Source: Shimia_B sp038527375
GTDB taxonomy: Bacteria; Pseudomonadota; Alphaproteobacteria; Rhodobacterales; Rhodobacteraceae
Assembly (NCBI GenBank): GCA_038527375.1
Contig: JBCBFU010000007.1
Span: forward strand, 16,107 to 80,106
DNA: 64,000 nt
Direction of reading: 5' to 3'
The notes under the pieces were generated by a model that worked only from the letters and a program-made list of their open reading frames with translations, made no database searches and was not told the DNA's origin. How positions within the stretch are numbered: position 1 is the first letter of the stretch; each line of letters starts with the position of its first letter. Below are positions 15,883 to 23,780 of the stretch, piece by piece. The position numbers and the translations under genes are program-made.

Positions 15883-16515
15883 ATGAGCCAATCGAGCGGC
15901 GGTCTTGCTTATGACACCTTGATGGAGGCGCTGCGCGCGGGCGTCTTTGGCCCCGGGGATCGCCTGCGGGAAGAGGACGTCGCGGACCGCCTGTCGCTGT
16001 CGCGCACCCCGGTCCGGGAGGCCCTGCGCCGAATGGAAGCGGACGGCATCATCGAACACCGCCCCCGGATGGGTGCGGTCGTTCGGCGGTTGTCCCATGC
16101 CGAGGTTGTGGAGCTCTACGAGATGCGCGTCGTGCTCGAACGCACGGCGGCCGAGATGGCGGCAAAACACGGGACCGGCCCGGAATTCGATGCGCTCGAT
16201 GACCTCAATCACGAACTCGCGGCCGAGCGGTCGAACCCCGCGCGTGCGGCGGGCATCAATCAGGATTTCCACCGGGGGCTCTATCAAGCGTGCCGCAACC
16301 GCTTCCTGCTGGAGGCCGCGCGCGCGCTCAACAACTCGCTTCTGCTGCTCGGGCCCACCACGCTGAGTGATGAGGGGCGCATCGACACCGTCGTGCAACA
16401 GCATCAGGCCATCGTGGATGCCCTGCGCAACGGCGATGCGGAGGCCGCAGGCGCAGCGGCCGAGGTGCACCTGAACACCTCGCTGCGCCAACGGCTCAAG
16501 GCGCGCGACGGGTGA
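15883..16515 (+). CDS. GntR-family (FCD domain) transcription regulator
   Basis: A 210-residue DNA-binding regulator. The start is the ATG at 15883, placed downstream of the palindromic operator. The N-terminal winged helix (about residues 7-70) has LREEDVADRLSLSRTPVREALRRMEADGII, and the C-terminal all-helical FCD effector domain spans about 80-205, with candidate metal or ligand residues in NQDFHRGLYQACRN and QQHQAIVDAL. FCD regulators sense small carboxylates. It is followed by an overlapping AbrB permease gene and then otnC/otnI, and preceded by matB, so it may control either side. It is the only local regulator with an obvious site. Confidence 0.9.
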   Translation: MSQSSGGLAYDTLMEALRAGVFGPGDRLREEDVADRLSLSRTPVREALRRMEADGIIEHRPRMGAVVRRLSHAEVVELYEMRVVLERTAAEMAAKHGTGPEFDALDDLNHELAAERSNPARAAGINQDFHRGLYQACRNRFLLEAARALNNSLLLLGPTTLSDEGRIDTVVQQHQAIVDALRNGDAEAAGAAAEVHLNTSLRQRLKARDG

Positions 16516-17540
16516 GGCCGGTCTTCTACGCCTTCGCCGTGGGCCTGCTGGGTGTGGCGGCCTTTCACGTGCTTTCGCTGCCGCTGCCATGGCTGCTGGG
16601 GCCCATCGTGGCCTGTCTTGCCGCCGCCTTGCTGCGCGTTCCCATGCGCGGGATCAAACCGTTGAACGATGCCATGCGCACCGTCTTGGGCGTGGCTGTA
16701 GGGGCGACGATGACCCCTGCGGTCATCGCAACCTTTCCTGCGATGTGGCCCACGTTGATCCTGATCCCGGTGATGGTCGTGTGCATCGGGCTGACTGGCA
16801 TTCCGTATTTCATGCGCGTTTGGAAATATGACTTTGCCACCGCCTATTACTCGACGATGCCGGGCGGCCTCCAGGACATGCTGATCTTTGGAGAGGAGGC
16901 CGGCGGCAACGTCCGAACCCTGTCTCTGATCCACGCGACGCGCGTTCTGGTAATCGTCGTGGCGCTGCCCTTCATTCTGAAAGGGATTTGGGGGGCCGAC
17001 CTCAGCAACCCGCCGGGCGTTCCGGCGGCGTCCATCCCGCCGCATGAGTTGGTGATCATGGTCCTGTGCGGCGCCGTCGGCTGGGCGGGGGCGGTGCGCA
17101 TCGGACTATTCGGGGCCTCGATCCTCGGGCCGCTGATCGTCACCGCGATTGTCACGCTTCTGGGCGGGCTGCATGATCGCCCCCCGGCCGAGACGATCTG
17201 GGCCGCGCAGTTCTTTATCGGCATGACCATCGGCGCGAAATACGCGGGCGTGACGGTGGAGGAGGTCCGGCGCGACCTCGCCGCTGGCCTCGGGTTTTGC
17301 GTCATCCTCATGATCCTGACCGTAATCTTTGTCGAAGCGATCTACACCGCAGGTCTTGGCCCTGGGCAGGAGGTCCTTCTGGCGTTCGCTCCGGGTGGGC
17401 AGGCCGAATTGATGGTGCTTGCCCTGATCGTGGGGGCCGAGGTGGCCTTCGTCGTGGCCCATCACGTGCTCAGGCTCTTTGTCGTGATCCTTGGCGCGCC
17501 CATCGCCGTCAGGCTGTTTGCGCCCAAGCCGCGGGATTGA
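16512..17540 (+). CDS. AbrB-family membrane permease
   Basis: A 342-residue integral membrane protein with about ten helices, of the AbrB/COG3180 family sometimes mislabelled ammonia monooxygenase. The duplicated AbrB motif is visible: PLPWLLGPIVACLAAALLR with GVAVGATMTP in the first half and FFIGMTIGAKYAG in the second, plus TAYYSTMPGGLQDM-like sequence (ATAYYSTMPGG). It begins with a GTG at 16512 overlapping the GntR stop, so the two are coupled. Members often sit with carboxylate or sugar-acid catabolic genes and are presumed transporters. Here it may import or export the substrate of the two tetronate enzymes downstream. Confidence 0.85.
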   Translation: MRPVFYAFAVGLLGVAAFHVLSLPLPWLLGPIVACLAAALLRVPMRGIKPLNDAMRTVLGVAVGATMTPAVIATFPAMWPTLILIPVMVVCIGLTGIPYFMRVWKYDFATAYYSTMPGGLQDMLIFGEEAGGNVRTLSLIHATRVLVIVVALPFILKGIWGADLSNPPGVPAASIPPHELVIMVLCGAVGWAGAVRIGLFGASILGPLIVTAIVTLLGGLHDRPPAETIWAAQFFIGMTIGAKYAGVTVEEVRRDLAAGLGFCVILMILTVIFVEAIYTAGLGPGQEVLLAFAPGGQAELMVLALIVGAEVAFVVAHHVLRLFVVILGAPIAVRLFAPKPRD

Positions 17541-17646
17541 TCGGGCGACGGGGGTGGCCCCGGCCCGACTGGGGCTTGCCGCACGTGGTCATTCTCGGCG
17601 CCGCCTTTCCCTTCCCAACGTGGGCGCGATCGCCTAGCAAGGGCGC

Positions 17647-18294
17647 ATGTCAGAAAACGCCTTGAGAGAGCAGATTTGCCTGCTCGCCAAATCGCTCTTT
17701 GACCGGGGCCTGACGCCCGGATCGTCCGGCAACCTGTCGGCTCGAACCGAAGATGGCGGGCTGCTCGTTTCCCCCACGGGCACCTGTTTTGGCCGCCTCG
17801 ATCCCGCACGGCTGTCCCGGTTCGACGCGGCAGGCCGCTTTGTGGGCGGCGACGCGCCGACCAAGGAAATGCCCCTGCACACAGCGTTCTATGACACGCG
17901 CTCCACCGCGGGCGCGGTCGTTCATTTGCATCCGACCCACAGTGTGGCCCTGTCGATGTTGCCCGAGGTCGATGCGGACAACTTCCTGCCGCCGCTCACG
18001 CCCTACAGCGTCATGCGGCTCGGCAAGGTGAAGCTGCTTCCGGTTTTCCTGCCCGGTGACCCGGCCATGGGCGATGCCGTACGCGGACTTGCAGGTAAAC
18101 GCAGTGCCGTGATGCTGGCCAATCACGGCCCCGTCGTCGCGGGCAAGGATGTTGAAGCCGCGTGCAACGCCATCGAGGAGCTGGAGGAGACCGCAAAGCT
18201 CGCCCTTCTGTTGCGCGGAATGAACGCGCGCGGGCTCAACGATGATCAGGTGCAGGCCGTGGTGCAAAAGTTCAATGTGGAGTGGGAGGCGTGA
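17647..18294 (+). CDS. otnC: class II aldolase family, 3-oxo-tetronate-4-phosphate decarboxylase-like
   Basis: A 215-residue class II aldolase/adducin-fold enzyme. Metal-binding histidines appear in VVHLHPTHSVALS (two of the triad) and in LANHGPVV, and the acidic residue lies in APTKEMPLHTAFY. The phosphate loop is TPGSSGNLSAR and LVSPTGTCFGRLDP is family-typical. OtnC decarboxylates 3-oxo-tetronate-4-phosphate to dihydroxyacetone phosphate. It overlaps otnI by 4 bases. The matching kinase (otnK/dtnK) and dehydrogenase (ltnD) are absent from the window, so either they are elsewhere or the pair has another role. Confidence 0.85.
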   Translation: MSENALREQICLLAKSLFDRGLTPGSSGNLSARTEDGGLLVSPTGTCFGRLDPARLSRFDAAGRFVGGDAPTKEMPLHTAFYDTRSTAGAVVHLHPTHSVALSMLPEVDADNFLPPLTPYSVMRLGKVKLLPVFLPGDPAMGDAVRGLAGKRSAVMLANHGPVVAGKDVEAACNAIEELEETAKLALLLRGMNARGLNDDQVQAVVQKFNVEWEA

Positions 18295-19058
18295 CGCGCT
18301 TTTCCGCCAATCTGGGCTTTCTGTGGACCGACCGATCCCTGCCCGATGCCGTGCGCGCGGCGGCGGATGCGGGGTTCGTCGCGGTGGAGCTGCACTGGCC
18401 CTACACCACTGACCCCCGCGATCTGGCCGCGGCGCTGAACGAAACGGGGCTGCCGTGCCTGAGCCTCAACACCGTTCGCGGTGACGTCGCCGCGGGGGAG
18501 TTCGGCATGGCTGTTCTGCCCGGCCGCGCGGACGAGGCGCGCGATAGCGTGACCCGCGCCTTGGACTACGCCGCGGCGATCGACGCGCGTTTTGTGCAGG
18601 TCATGGCGGGTAAGATTGACGATCCGGATGCGCTGGCACGGTTTGCGGATGTGCTGTCCTTCGCCTGCGAGGCGGCGGCTCAGGCGGGGCGCGAGGTGCT
18701 GATCGAGCCGCTCAACCGCCATGACGCGCCGGGATATGCGCTTTCCACCATTGGTCAGGCCATGGATGTGATCGCTGCGGTGGGGCACCCGGCGCTGCGG
18801 CTGAATTTCGACATCTACCACGTGGCGCGGACCGAGGGCGATTTGATCACCCGCTTTGCCGCCGTGCAGGACAAGATCGGCCATGTGCAATTCGCAGCCG
18901 TCCCCGATCGCGGCGTGCCGGACCACGGCGAGGTCGATCTGCCATGGGTGTTTCAGCAGTTGGAAACGCTGGGTTACGACGCGCCGCTTGGCGCGGAATA
19001 CAAGCCCGGTGACCAGCCCACGGGCGATACCCTGGGCTGGCTCGCGCCTTACCTCTGA
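18291..19058 (+). CDS. otnI: hydroxypyruvate isomerase-like TIM barrel, 2-oxo-tetronate isomerase type
   Basis: A 255-residue AP-endonuclease-2/xylose-isomerase-like barrel. The start is the GTG at 18291, overlapping the otnC stop; an in-frame GTG at 18282 is an alternative. Metal-binding acidic residues and histidines are in EVLIEPLNRHDAPGY, LNFDIYHV, KIGHVQFAAVPDR and the GAEYKPG end. The family covers hydroxypyruvate isomerase (Hyi) and OtnI; the otnC neighbour favours OtnI, which converts 2-oxo- to 3-oxo-tetronate phosphate. The last 10 bases overlap the convergent znuA gene. Confidence 0.85.
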   Translation: MTRFSANLGFLWTDRSLPDAVRAAADAGFVAVELHWPYTTDPRDLAAALNETGLPCLSLNTVRGDVAAGEFGMAVLPGRADEARDSVTRALDYAAAIDARFVQVMAGKIDDPDALARFADVLSFACEAAAQAGREVLIEPLNRHDAPGYALSTIGQAMDVIAAVGHPALRLNFDIYHVARTEGDLITRFAAVQDKIGHVQFAAVPDRGVPDHGEVDLPWVFQQLETLGYDAPLGAEYKPGDQPTGDTLGWLAPYL

Positions 19059-20170
19059 CAGCCGGTCAGGCTGTCGCCCAATGCACCGTAAAGCTCTGCA
19101 TAGGTCATGACGCCGTCGCCAAAGACGTCCAGCGACACGATCTCGTCCTCGCTGACGCCGGTTGCCGTGACCAGAAGGTCGGTCGCCTCACCGGGGCTGG
19201 AGATCGCGCAGAACGCGGCGGTGCCCGACACGGTCTCTTGCAGTTCCGCGATGCGCCGCGCGCCCGGGCTGGTGGCGTCAGACAGCGTGACCGCGCCGAT
19301 CAGTTCCAGACCCAACTCGTCCACGAGATAGCCGTAGGCATCGTGCACCACGACCAGAGGCGGCGTTGACTCTGCGTCGACGATTGCGGTGACGCGGTTG
19401 CTGGCGGCGGTCACTTCGGCGCTGAGCGTTTCGAAATTGGCCTGATAGGTGGGCGCGTTTTCGGGATCCAGATTCGACAGGGTGGCCGCGATCACGCCCC
19501 CCCAAGTGATTGCGTTCTCGGGCGACAGCCACGCATGGGGGTCAAATTCGCCGTGGTCGTGATCATCGTGATCATCGTGACCCGCGTGATCGTCCCCGTG
19601 CTCATCGTCATGATCATCTTTGTGCCCGTGCTCATCGCCGTGGTCATCGCCATGCTCGTCATGGTCATCTTTGTGGTCTTCATCGTGATCATGCTCATCG
19701 CCATGATCATCTTTATGGTCGTCGTCATGCTCATCGCCATGCTCGTCACCATGATCATCATCATGGTGGTCGTCATGGTCGTCGTGGTGGCCATCCATCA
19801 CGTCCACGAACGGGATCACCTTGGTCTCGGGCAGCTCCAGCAAGCCGAAGATGGATGTCTCCGTGCTCAGCCCTGCCAGCGCGTCTTCCAGACCGGGCGT
19901 CAGATCAGGACCGATCCAGAACACCGCATCTGCCTGCGACAACGCGCGCGCCTGAGACGGGCGCACCGCAAAGCTGTGAGGGTCCAAACGGGGCGCGAGC
20001 AACAGGGTCGGTGTCCCCACACCATCCATGATCTGCGCGGCAATTGATTGCACGGGCGCGATATCCGTCACGACGCTTGGCACATCTGCCTGCGCGAGTG
20101 TAGGGACGAGGACGAGTGGGAGCGGGCGAATGTAATTGTATAACATAACAGCGAGCGTTAAACCGCTCAC
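19049..20170 (-). CDS. znuA: zinc ABC transporter periplasmic binding protein with giant His/Asp loop
   Basis: A 373-residue ZnuA-family (cluster A-I) metal-binding protein. Starts are ambiguous: GTG at 20170 or ATG at 20146, both giving a short signal peptide ending LAQA. Zinc-ligand histidines fit RLDPHSFAVRPSQ, the post-loop FDPHAWLSPENA and VVVHDAYGYL. Residues about 127-209 (19544-19792) are an 80-residue insert built almost only of His, Asp, Glu, Gly and Lys, much longer than the usual His loop. It delivers Zn2+ to ZnuBC, encoded divergently with zur. The C-terminus has a likely disulfide (CAISS and TGCQR). A Zur-like palindrome covers the start region. Confidence 0.92.
   Translation of the reverse strand: MSGLTLAVMLYNYIRPLPLVLVPTLAQADVPSVVTDIAPVQSIAAQIMDGVGTPTLLLAPRLDPHSFAVRPSQARALSQADAVFWIGPDLTPGLEDALAGLSTETSIFGLLELPETKVIPFVDVMDGHHDDHDDHHDDDHGDEHGDEHDDDHKDDHGDEHDHDEDHKDDHDEHGDDHGDEHGHKDDHDDEHGDDHAGHDDHDDHDHGEFDPHAWLSPENAITWGGVIAATLSNLDPENAPTYQANFETLSAEVTAASNRVTAIVDAESTPPLVVVHDAYGYLVDELGLELIGAVTLSDATSPGARRIAELQETVSGTAAFCAISSPGEATDLLVTATGVSEDEIVSLDVFGDGVMTYAELYGALGDSLTGCQR
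20131..20150. promoter_or_regulatory. Zur-box-like palindrome between znuA and zur
   Basis: On the minus strand TGTTATGTTA TACAATTACA is a 20-bp imperfect palindrome (7 of 10 paired positions), AT-rich in a GC-rich setting and resembling Zur operators of the TGTTATANTATAACA kind. It lies between divergent znuA and zur (start 20202) and covers the alternative znuA ATG at 20146, so Zur bound here could repress both sides when zinc is plentiful. Confidence 0.55.
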
Positions 20171-20201
20171 CTAGCCCACGCAACCCCAAGGTTGACCGAA
20201 A

Positions 20202-20681
20202 ATGCAAAACCCTAAGGAATTTTCCGAGCACGACCACAGCCACTGTATTGCCGGTGGGGTGGAGGCCGTGCGCGCCGCCTGCGCGGAGCGTGGTCTGCAG
20301 CTAACACCGGTACGCGAGCGGGTGCTGAAACTGCTTTTGGCCGAACACCGTGCGCTTGGGGCCTATGACATCCTTGAAGTACTGCGCGCCGAAGGGTTGG
20401 GGTCGCAGCCGCCCGTGGCCTATCGCGCCTTGGATTTCTTGGTGCAGAACGGGTTTGCCCACCGGGTGGAACGGCTGAACGCCTTTGTGGCCTGCGCCAC
20501 GCCTACGGATGATCACGACCCAGCCTTCCTGATCTGCCGCTCCTGCGACGCGGTGGCCGAAACCGGTACGGATGCAAAACGCGACTCTGTGGGACGCAGC
20601 GCCGCCGCGGCGGGCTTTCAGATCGAAGGCGCCGTGGTCGAGGCGCTGGGCCTATGCCCCAAATGTCAGGACGCCGACTAA
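20202..20681 (+). CDS. zur: Fur-family zinc uptake repressor
   Basis: A 159-residue Fur-superfamily regulator. An N-terminal HDHSHCIAG segment precedes the winged helix (about 20-90: LTPVRERVLKLLLAEHRALGAYDILEVL and PVAYRALDFLVQNGFAHRVE). The dimerisation domain carries metal ligands in DDHDPAFLICRSCD and the second Cys pair in LCPKCQ, the structural Cys4 zinc site. Context fixes the Zur assignment over Fur: divergent from znuA and 3 bases ahead of znuC. With zinc bound it represses the uptake genes through the palindrome at 20131. Confidence 0.92.
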   Translation: MQNPKEFSEHDHSHCIAGGVEAVRAACAERGLQLTPVRERVLKLLLAEHRALGAYDILEVLRAEGLGSQPPVAYRALDFLVQNGFAHRVERLNAFVACATPTDDHDPAFLICRSCDAVAETGTDAKRDSVGRSAAAAGFQIEGAVVEALGLCPKCQDAD

Positions 20682-20684
20682 CCC

Positions 20685-21461
20685 ATGTCCAGCCGCTTGA
20701 TCGAGGCCCGGGGCCTGACGCTGAAGAACGGGCGCGCGACCGCCCTGCGCGACGTCGACCTGACCGTTGACCGCGGAGAGATCGTGACAATCGTGGGCCC
20801 CAACGGGTCGGGAAAATCCACCCTGCTGCGGGGCCTCATAGGGGCGCTCTCACCTGCCTCGGGCAAAATCACGCGCGCACCGGGCCTCAGGATCGGCTAC
20901 GTGCCGCAAAAGCTCCACCTCGATCAGAGCATGCCCATGCCGGTGCGGCGCTTTCTGACGCTGCCCTTGTCCAAACCCGCAGCCGCCGTGGAGGCTGCCC
21001 TGAAGGCCGCGGGTGCCGAAAGCTACGGTGACCGGCAGATGTCGGCCCTGTCGGGCGGGCAGTTGCAGCGCGTGTTGCTGGCCCGCGCGATCCTCGATGC
21101 ACCTGATTTGCTGATCCTCGACGAGGCGACCCAAGGCCTCGATCAAGCGGGTTCGGCGGCATTCTACAATCAGATCGAGGACGTGCGGAACACGCTGGAC
21201 TGTGGTGTCTTGATGGTCAGTCACGAGTTGCACGTGGTCATGGCGGCCTCGGACAAAGTCATCTGCCTGAACGGGCATGTCTGTTGTCAGGGCGCGCCTG
21301 CTCAGGTCGCCTCTGCCCCCGAATACCGCGCGCTCTTTGGGACGGGCACCGGGGGCGCGCTGGCGCTCTATCAGCACGACCATGACCATCACCACGACCA
21401 CGACCATGATCATCACCACCATGACGACGCGGCCCCTGCGGATGCGGGGGCGGCGCGATGA
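20685..21461 (+). CDS. znuC: zinc ABC transporter ATPase with His-rich tail
   Basis: A 258-residue ABC ATPase. Walker A is GPNGSGKSTLL, the signature LSGGQLQRVLLARAIL, Walker B LLILDEATQGLD and the switch His lies in VSHELHVVM. The last 30 residues form a His/Asp tail (QHDHDHHHDHDHDHHHH), another likely zinc-binding or sensing element on the cytoplasmic side. It powers ZnuA/ZnuB zinc import. The stop overlaps the znuB start by 4 bases, and zur lies 3 bases upstream, so zur-znuC-znuB form one operon. Confidence 0.95.
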   Translation: MSSRLIEARGLTLKNGRATALRDVDLTVDRGEIVTIVGPNGSGKSTLLRGLIGALSPASGKITRAPGLRIGYVPQKLHLDQSMPMPVRRFLTLPLSKPAAAVEAALKAAGAESYGDRQMSALSGGQLQRVLLARAILDAPDLLILDEATQGLDQAGSAAFYNQIEDVRNTLDCGVLMVSHELHVVMAASDKVICLNGHVCCQGAPAQVASAPEYRALFGTGTGGALALYQHDHDHHHDHDHDHHHHDDAAPADAGAAR

Positions 21462-22252
21462 TGGACAACTTTCTGGTGCGGGCCGCCCTCGCAGGGCTGG
21501 GCGTGGCCGTGGCTGTCGGGCCTTTGGGCTGCTTTGTAGTGTGGCGACGCATGGCGTTCTTCGGGGACGCCACGGCCCATGCCGCGATCCTCGGCGTAGC
21601 ACTGGCGCTGGCCACCGAGGTGCCGATTTATATTGGCGTCATCCTCACCGCCCTCGCGATGGCAACGACCCTCGTGGCGCTGACCGATCGTGGCCATGGG
21701 GCCGATACGCTTCTAGGCGTGATGTCACACGCGGCGCTTGCCGTGGGGCTTGTGGCGATGGCGATGTTCACCACGACACGGGTGGACTTGTCGGCCTACC
21801 TCTTTGGCGACATCCTTGCCGTGCAGCGCAGCGATGTCGCAATCATATGGGTGGGCGGGCTGGCCGTGACGGCCTGCGTGGCATGGCGGTGGTCGCGGCT
21901 TTTGACGACGACACTCAACCCCGATCTGGCCCATGCCGCGGGCATTTCGCCCAAGCGCGAGGAATTGGCGCTGACCTTGAGCCTTGCCTTGATCGTGGCG
22001 ATTTCGATCAAGGTGGTGGGCGCGCTTCTGATCGCGGCGATGCTGATCATCCCGGCCGCCGCGGCGCGACCTCTGACGACACGGCCCGAGGTTATGGCGC
22101 TCGCCGCAACACTGATCGCGGCCCTGTCCGTGCTGGGCGGGCTCTACGTCTCGCTCCTTACCGATGCGCCCGCCGGGCCGTCGATCATCTGTGTAAGTGC
22201 GGTGATCTTCGTAGCAGCATCGACCGTGGGCGCCGTCCGACGCACCCGCTGA
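21458..22252 (+). CDS. znuB: zinc ABC transporter permease
   Basis: A 264-residue ABC-3 family permease with about eight membrane helices. Family-typical sequence is GPLGCFVVWRRMAFFGDATAHAAILGVAL near the N-terminus, TLLGVMSHAALAVGLV, and KVVGALLIAAMLIIPAAAARPL in the second half. The start is the ATG at 21458 (ATGATG) overlapping znuC. It forms the membrane channel of the ZnuABC importer. The stop codon ends exactly where the convergent mttB stop begins at 22253, leaving no spacer for separate terminators. Confidence 0.94.
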   Translation: MMDNFLVRAALAGLGVAVAVGPLGCFVVWRRMAFFGDATAHAAILGVALALATEVPIYIGVILTALAMATTLVALTDRGHGADTLLGVMSHAALAVGLVAMAMFTTTRVDLSAYLFGDILAVQRSDVAIIWVGGLAVTACVAWRWSRLLTTTLNPDLAHAAGISPKREELALTLSLALIVAISIKVVGALLIAAMLIIPAAAARPLTTRPEVMALAATLIAALSVLGGLYVSLLTDAPAGPSIICVSAVIFVAASTVGAVRRTR

Positions 22253-23779
22253 TCAGCTTTCGGGCGGGGCGCCCCCGGCCTCGGTACGGCGCGCGATGAA
22301 TTCGTCCAGCGCCGCCTTGGCGTCGAGGTCAATCGCGGGTCCCGGCTTTGTCAGGATGTCCTGCCAGATGCCGGTGGCGCGTTCATGGGCCGTTTGCGCG
22401 CCCTTGGCCTCCCACTGTCCGATATTGGACCAATCCGCGACGAGCGGTTCGTAGAATTCGCTGGTGTAACGCGCCATCGTTTGGCCCGCGGCAAAGAAAT
22501 GGCCCTGCGGCGCGACCTCGGCCACGGCGTCGAACCCCCGCGCATCGGCGGAGGTTTCGGTCGGTGTGCACAGGTCGGCCACCATGTTCACGACCTCCAT
22601 GTCGCAGATCAGCTTTTCGTAGCTGACCGTCAGCCCCCCTTCGAGCCAGCCCGCCGCATGGATCACCGTGGTGGCCCCCGCCATCAGACACCCCCAGAGG
22701 CCCATCTGGGTCTCATTGGCGGCCTGCACGTCGTTAATATTGCTGGCCGACCCCGTGGCCGACCGCCACGGCAACCCGATCAACCGGGCCATCTGCCCGG
22801 CGAGCAGCGAGGCCCGGAAATGCTCGGGCGTGCCAAAGGCAGGCGCGCCGGACTTCATATCGACGTTCGAGGTGAAGGTGCCGTACATCACCGGCGCGCC
22901 CGGTTGGACAAGCTGGCACAGCGTGATGGCGGCTAAGGCTTCGGCATGGGACAGTGTAATCGCCCCGGTCGGCGTGATCGGGGCCATGGCACCCATCAGC
23001 GTGAAGGGCGTGATGATCGACACCTGTCCGGCCTTGGCAAAGTCAATCACGCCTTGGGCCATCGGAATATCGAGCGTCCGCGGGCTGTTGGTGTTGATGA
23101 TCGTGTAGCAATGCGCGCCCGCGCGAAAGGCATCGTCGGACAGCCCGCGGAAGCCCGCGATCATCTGGAACACGTCGTCGACCTGTGGCGTCCCGCGCGA
23201 ATAGACGAAGGGCACCTTGTCCGACAGCGTGAGCGCGGTGCGCGTCATCTCGTAGTGGCGCAGGTGGATGAGCACGTCCTGCGGTTCGACCAATGGTGGG
23301 ACGAGGTGAAGCGCATCGAAATGCTGGGTCAGTTGGACGAGCTCGCGAAAATCCTGCCCGGTCCCCGGCCTGCGCCCGCGCACCCGGTCCGTGGCATGGG
23401 GGGCGCCCGCGCCGGGTTGGAACGTCAGGCTGCCCAACTCAATCAGAAGATCGCGCTCGCGCGCGGCCCCATGCAGCATGAACGAGGACGGCGCGCTTTT
23501 GATCGCGGCCTCGACCATGTCGCGCCCGATGAACACCATGTCCTCATCCACGCGCGCCCCGGCCTTGGCAAAGATCTCCCGCGCCTCGGGCAGCAGGACG
23601 CGCATCCCCAACTCCTCGAGGATGCGCAGGCTGGTCTCGTGGAGCGCCCGCGCCTCGTCCGCGGACACCGCGTCCATCGGCGGGAAGGGATTGCGCAACT
23701 GGCGCGCATTGACCTGCCGCCCTGTGGGCGCGGCGGCGGCACCGTCGCGCCGTCTGCGTCTGGTGCGCGCCTCGGCCAT
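22253..23779 (-). CDS. MttB-family corrinoid methyltransferase (non-pyrrolysine)
   Basis: A 508-residue member of the trimethylamine methyltransferase MttB superfamily; the start is the ATG at 23779, one base after the upstream gene. The TIM-barrel pattern is typical: LHETSLRILEELGM at the N-terminus and MYGTFTSNVDMKSGAPAFGTPE with GQMARLIGLPWRS near residue 350. There is no in-frame amber codon, so this is a sense-codon MttB, a group that includes glycine betaine (MtgB), proline betaine and carnitine demethylases. These move a methyl group from a quaternary amine to a corrinoid protein. No MttC-like corrinoid protein is adjacent; instead it follows a dimethylglycine-dehydrogenase-like and a B12-dependent RdhA-like gene. 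Confidence 0.88.
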   Translation of the reverse strand: MAEARTRRRRRDGAAAAPTGRQVNARQLRNPFPPMDAVSADEARALHETSLRILEELGMRVLLPEAREIFAKAGARVDEDMVFIGRDMVEAAIKSAPSSFMLHGAARERDLLIELGSLTFQPGAGAPHATDRVRGRRPGTGQDFRELVQLTQHFDALHLVPPLVEPQDVLIHLRHYEMTRTALTLSDKVPFVYSRGTPQVDDVFQMIAGFRGLSDDAFRAGAHCYTIINTNSPRTLDIPMAQGVIDFAKAGQVSIITPFTLMGAMAPITPTGAITLSHAEALAAITLCQLVQPGAPVMYGTFTSNVDMKSGAPAFGTPEHFRASLLAGQMARLIGLPWRSATGSASNINDVQAANETQMGLWGCLMAGATTVIHAAGWLEGGLTVSYEKLICDMEVVNMVADLCTPTETSADARGFDAVAEVAPQGHFFAAGQTMARYTSEFYEPLVADWSNIGQWEAKGAQTAHERATGIWQDILTKPGPAIDLDAKAALDEFIARRTEAGGAPPES

Positions 23780-23780
23780 A

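Noticed and set aside
19535..20047. Plus-strand frame giving an extremely hydrophobic Val/Ile/Met protein that looks like a membrane helix bundle
   Set aside because: It is the antisense of the His/Asp codon repeats in znuA, which necessarily read as hydrophobic residues.
22253..23779. Pyrrolysine-encoding mttB
   Set aside because: The frame has no internal amber codon at the expected site and no pyl genes are in the window; the same holds for the mttB at 42453.
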